Shown here piece by piece: positions 63,088 to 64,000 of a stretch of 64,000 nucleotides of DNA. The translations under genes and the position numbers were made by a program. The first letter of the stretch is position 1. Each line of letters starts with the position of its first letter. The DNA is from Brachypodium distachyon (Eukaryota; Streptophyta; Magnoliopsida; Poales; Poaceae). The stretch is taken from NCBI RefSeq assembly GCF_000005505.3, contig NC_016133.3, forward strand, positions 57,873,237-57,937,236, given 5' to 3'. The notes beneath the pieces are model-generated. The model made no database searches and was not told the DNA's origin. It was given only the letters and a program-made list of their open reading frames with translations.

Positions 63088-64000
63088 CCTCGCCGCCGCG
63101 CCCTATCCTCGTCCGAATTTAGGTGGCGCGAGCTCGTCCGCGCGCCTCCGGTGCTCCCGGGGCTGCTTGGGCCGGGGATTTGCTGCTACGCCGCTCGCTC
63201 GGGCGGTGAGTGGGGAGGGAGACGGCGGAGCTAGCTGCGAGGGGACGAGACGAGCCTTGATTTGGACCTGCGCTTTTTCCCCCACCCTCGCTTCTGCCGT
63301 TTGGTGGCGAGTCTGGATTGGAATTTTGTAAGCTTCGTGTTGTCCGCGGCGGTTGCTACCGTGGCCGCGGTGCGCGGGCAGGCAAGGAGGAGGAGGAGAC
63401 TCTTGGAACAGTTTAACCGACGAATGATTCTGAATTGAATTTCTGACTCGTTCGACGGACTTTCACGTCATATTGCAGGATCGCAGGACACGAAACGTGT
63501 GGTTAATCATGTAGGGGATATTTTCGATCTAACATTGTGTTATAGATTATGACTATCTATCCATTCTAAATAAAAAATGTTCTAACTTTGTTCCAAGTTA
63601 AACTTCTGAAGAAGTAAGTTCACTTCAACCCAAAATCCATATCATAACCCAAACTCCGAGAAACGCCTCTGCGGTCGATTTGGAGGCGACTTGGCGCTCG
63701 GATGTTGGTATAACCAAAAGCATGGAGAAGAGAGCATGGAGAACAGTGACGTACCCAGCTAAAATTTTCATGGTGGCTCAACGGTGAAAAGATTCATACA
63801 AATTTATTTATTTGATATTTTGATTATTTTTTATCTATGCTATATAGGTGATTGGAAAATCTCCCCACGCCACCGACGGAAAAAATAGGAAATCGCCGCA
63901 GGTTCGACACCGAGAGGTTCTATCGGGAACTAGTCCAATTGATATTTCTTATTTTTCCCACCAAATTTTAAGGTTTTTATTTGGTTAGTGCAAGGTTTGT
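63088..64000. other. Upstream region of the TLDc gene and window end
   Basis: The first 300 bases are GC-rich and should be the leader and promoter of the TLDc gene. From about 63500 the sequence is AT-rich, with no recognisable gene or element end before the window stops. Confidence 0.5.

Noticed and set aside
1..64000. CRISPR arrays, phage genes, bacterial operons or ribosomal RNA genes
   Set aside because: None seen; the window is plant nuclear DNA and no regular spaced repeats or rRNA sequence were recognised.

Overview
The window is nuclear DNA from a grass, most likely a Pooideae species (wheat, barley, oat, Brachypodium or Lolium type). The reasons are intron-split plant genes with GC-rich first exons, chloroplast-targeted ribosomal protein and chloroplast import genes, a gene about every 6 kb, and many small Stowaway-type MITEs with the ends CTCCCTCCGT/ACGGAGGGAG. 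The gene content suggests synteny with the distal long arm of rice chromosome 2; this is inference from memory and was not tested. The species cannot be fixed from the sequence.

Eleven protein genes are supported, in this order: (1) 3' part of a UGT85-type UDP-glycosyltransferase (+, cut by the window edge); (2) an RRM RNA-binding protein of the ARP1 type (-, five exons including a 34-nt microexon); (3) an intronless LSD1-like histone demethylase, LDL1 type (+); (4) a Golgi-type putative methyltransferase of the PMT family (+, eight exons); (5) a 5'-adenylylsulfate reductase-like (APRL) thioredoxin-fold membrane protein (+, four exons); (6) an unrecognised plant protein with hydrophobic N-terminal segments (-, two exons); (7) the outer envelope protein 64/Toc64 import receptor (-, thirteen exons); (8) an R2R3-MYB factor (+, three exons); (9) plastid ribosomal protein L29 (-, two exons); (10) a DIS3L2/SOV-type 3'-5' exoribonuclease (+, six exons); (11) a TLDc-domain (OXR-type) protein (-, at least nine exons). 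The genes do not form a pathway or a cluster. This is ordinary grass gene space, and each gene has its own promoter.

Between and inside the genes are small DNA elements. They are a 666-bp Mutator-like non-autonomous element with about 190-bp inverted ends and a 9-bp target duplication, placed about 200 bp upstream of the LDL1-type start codon; eight or more Stowaway-type elements or fragments, two of them inside introns (PMT and OEP64); two further inverted-repeat elements in OEP64 introns; and one near RPL29. The two largest gene-poor stretches are 37.4-46.4 kb and 47.7-51.2 kb.

The most unusual signal is in the splice sites. Four of the 44 introns that I could place start with GC instead of GT, all with an AG|GCAAG-type donor (two in the RNA-binding protein gene, one in OEP64, one in the DIS3L2 gene). 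This is well above the roughly 1% usual for plants. No defence system, CRISPR array or other clearly novel multi-gene system was found.
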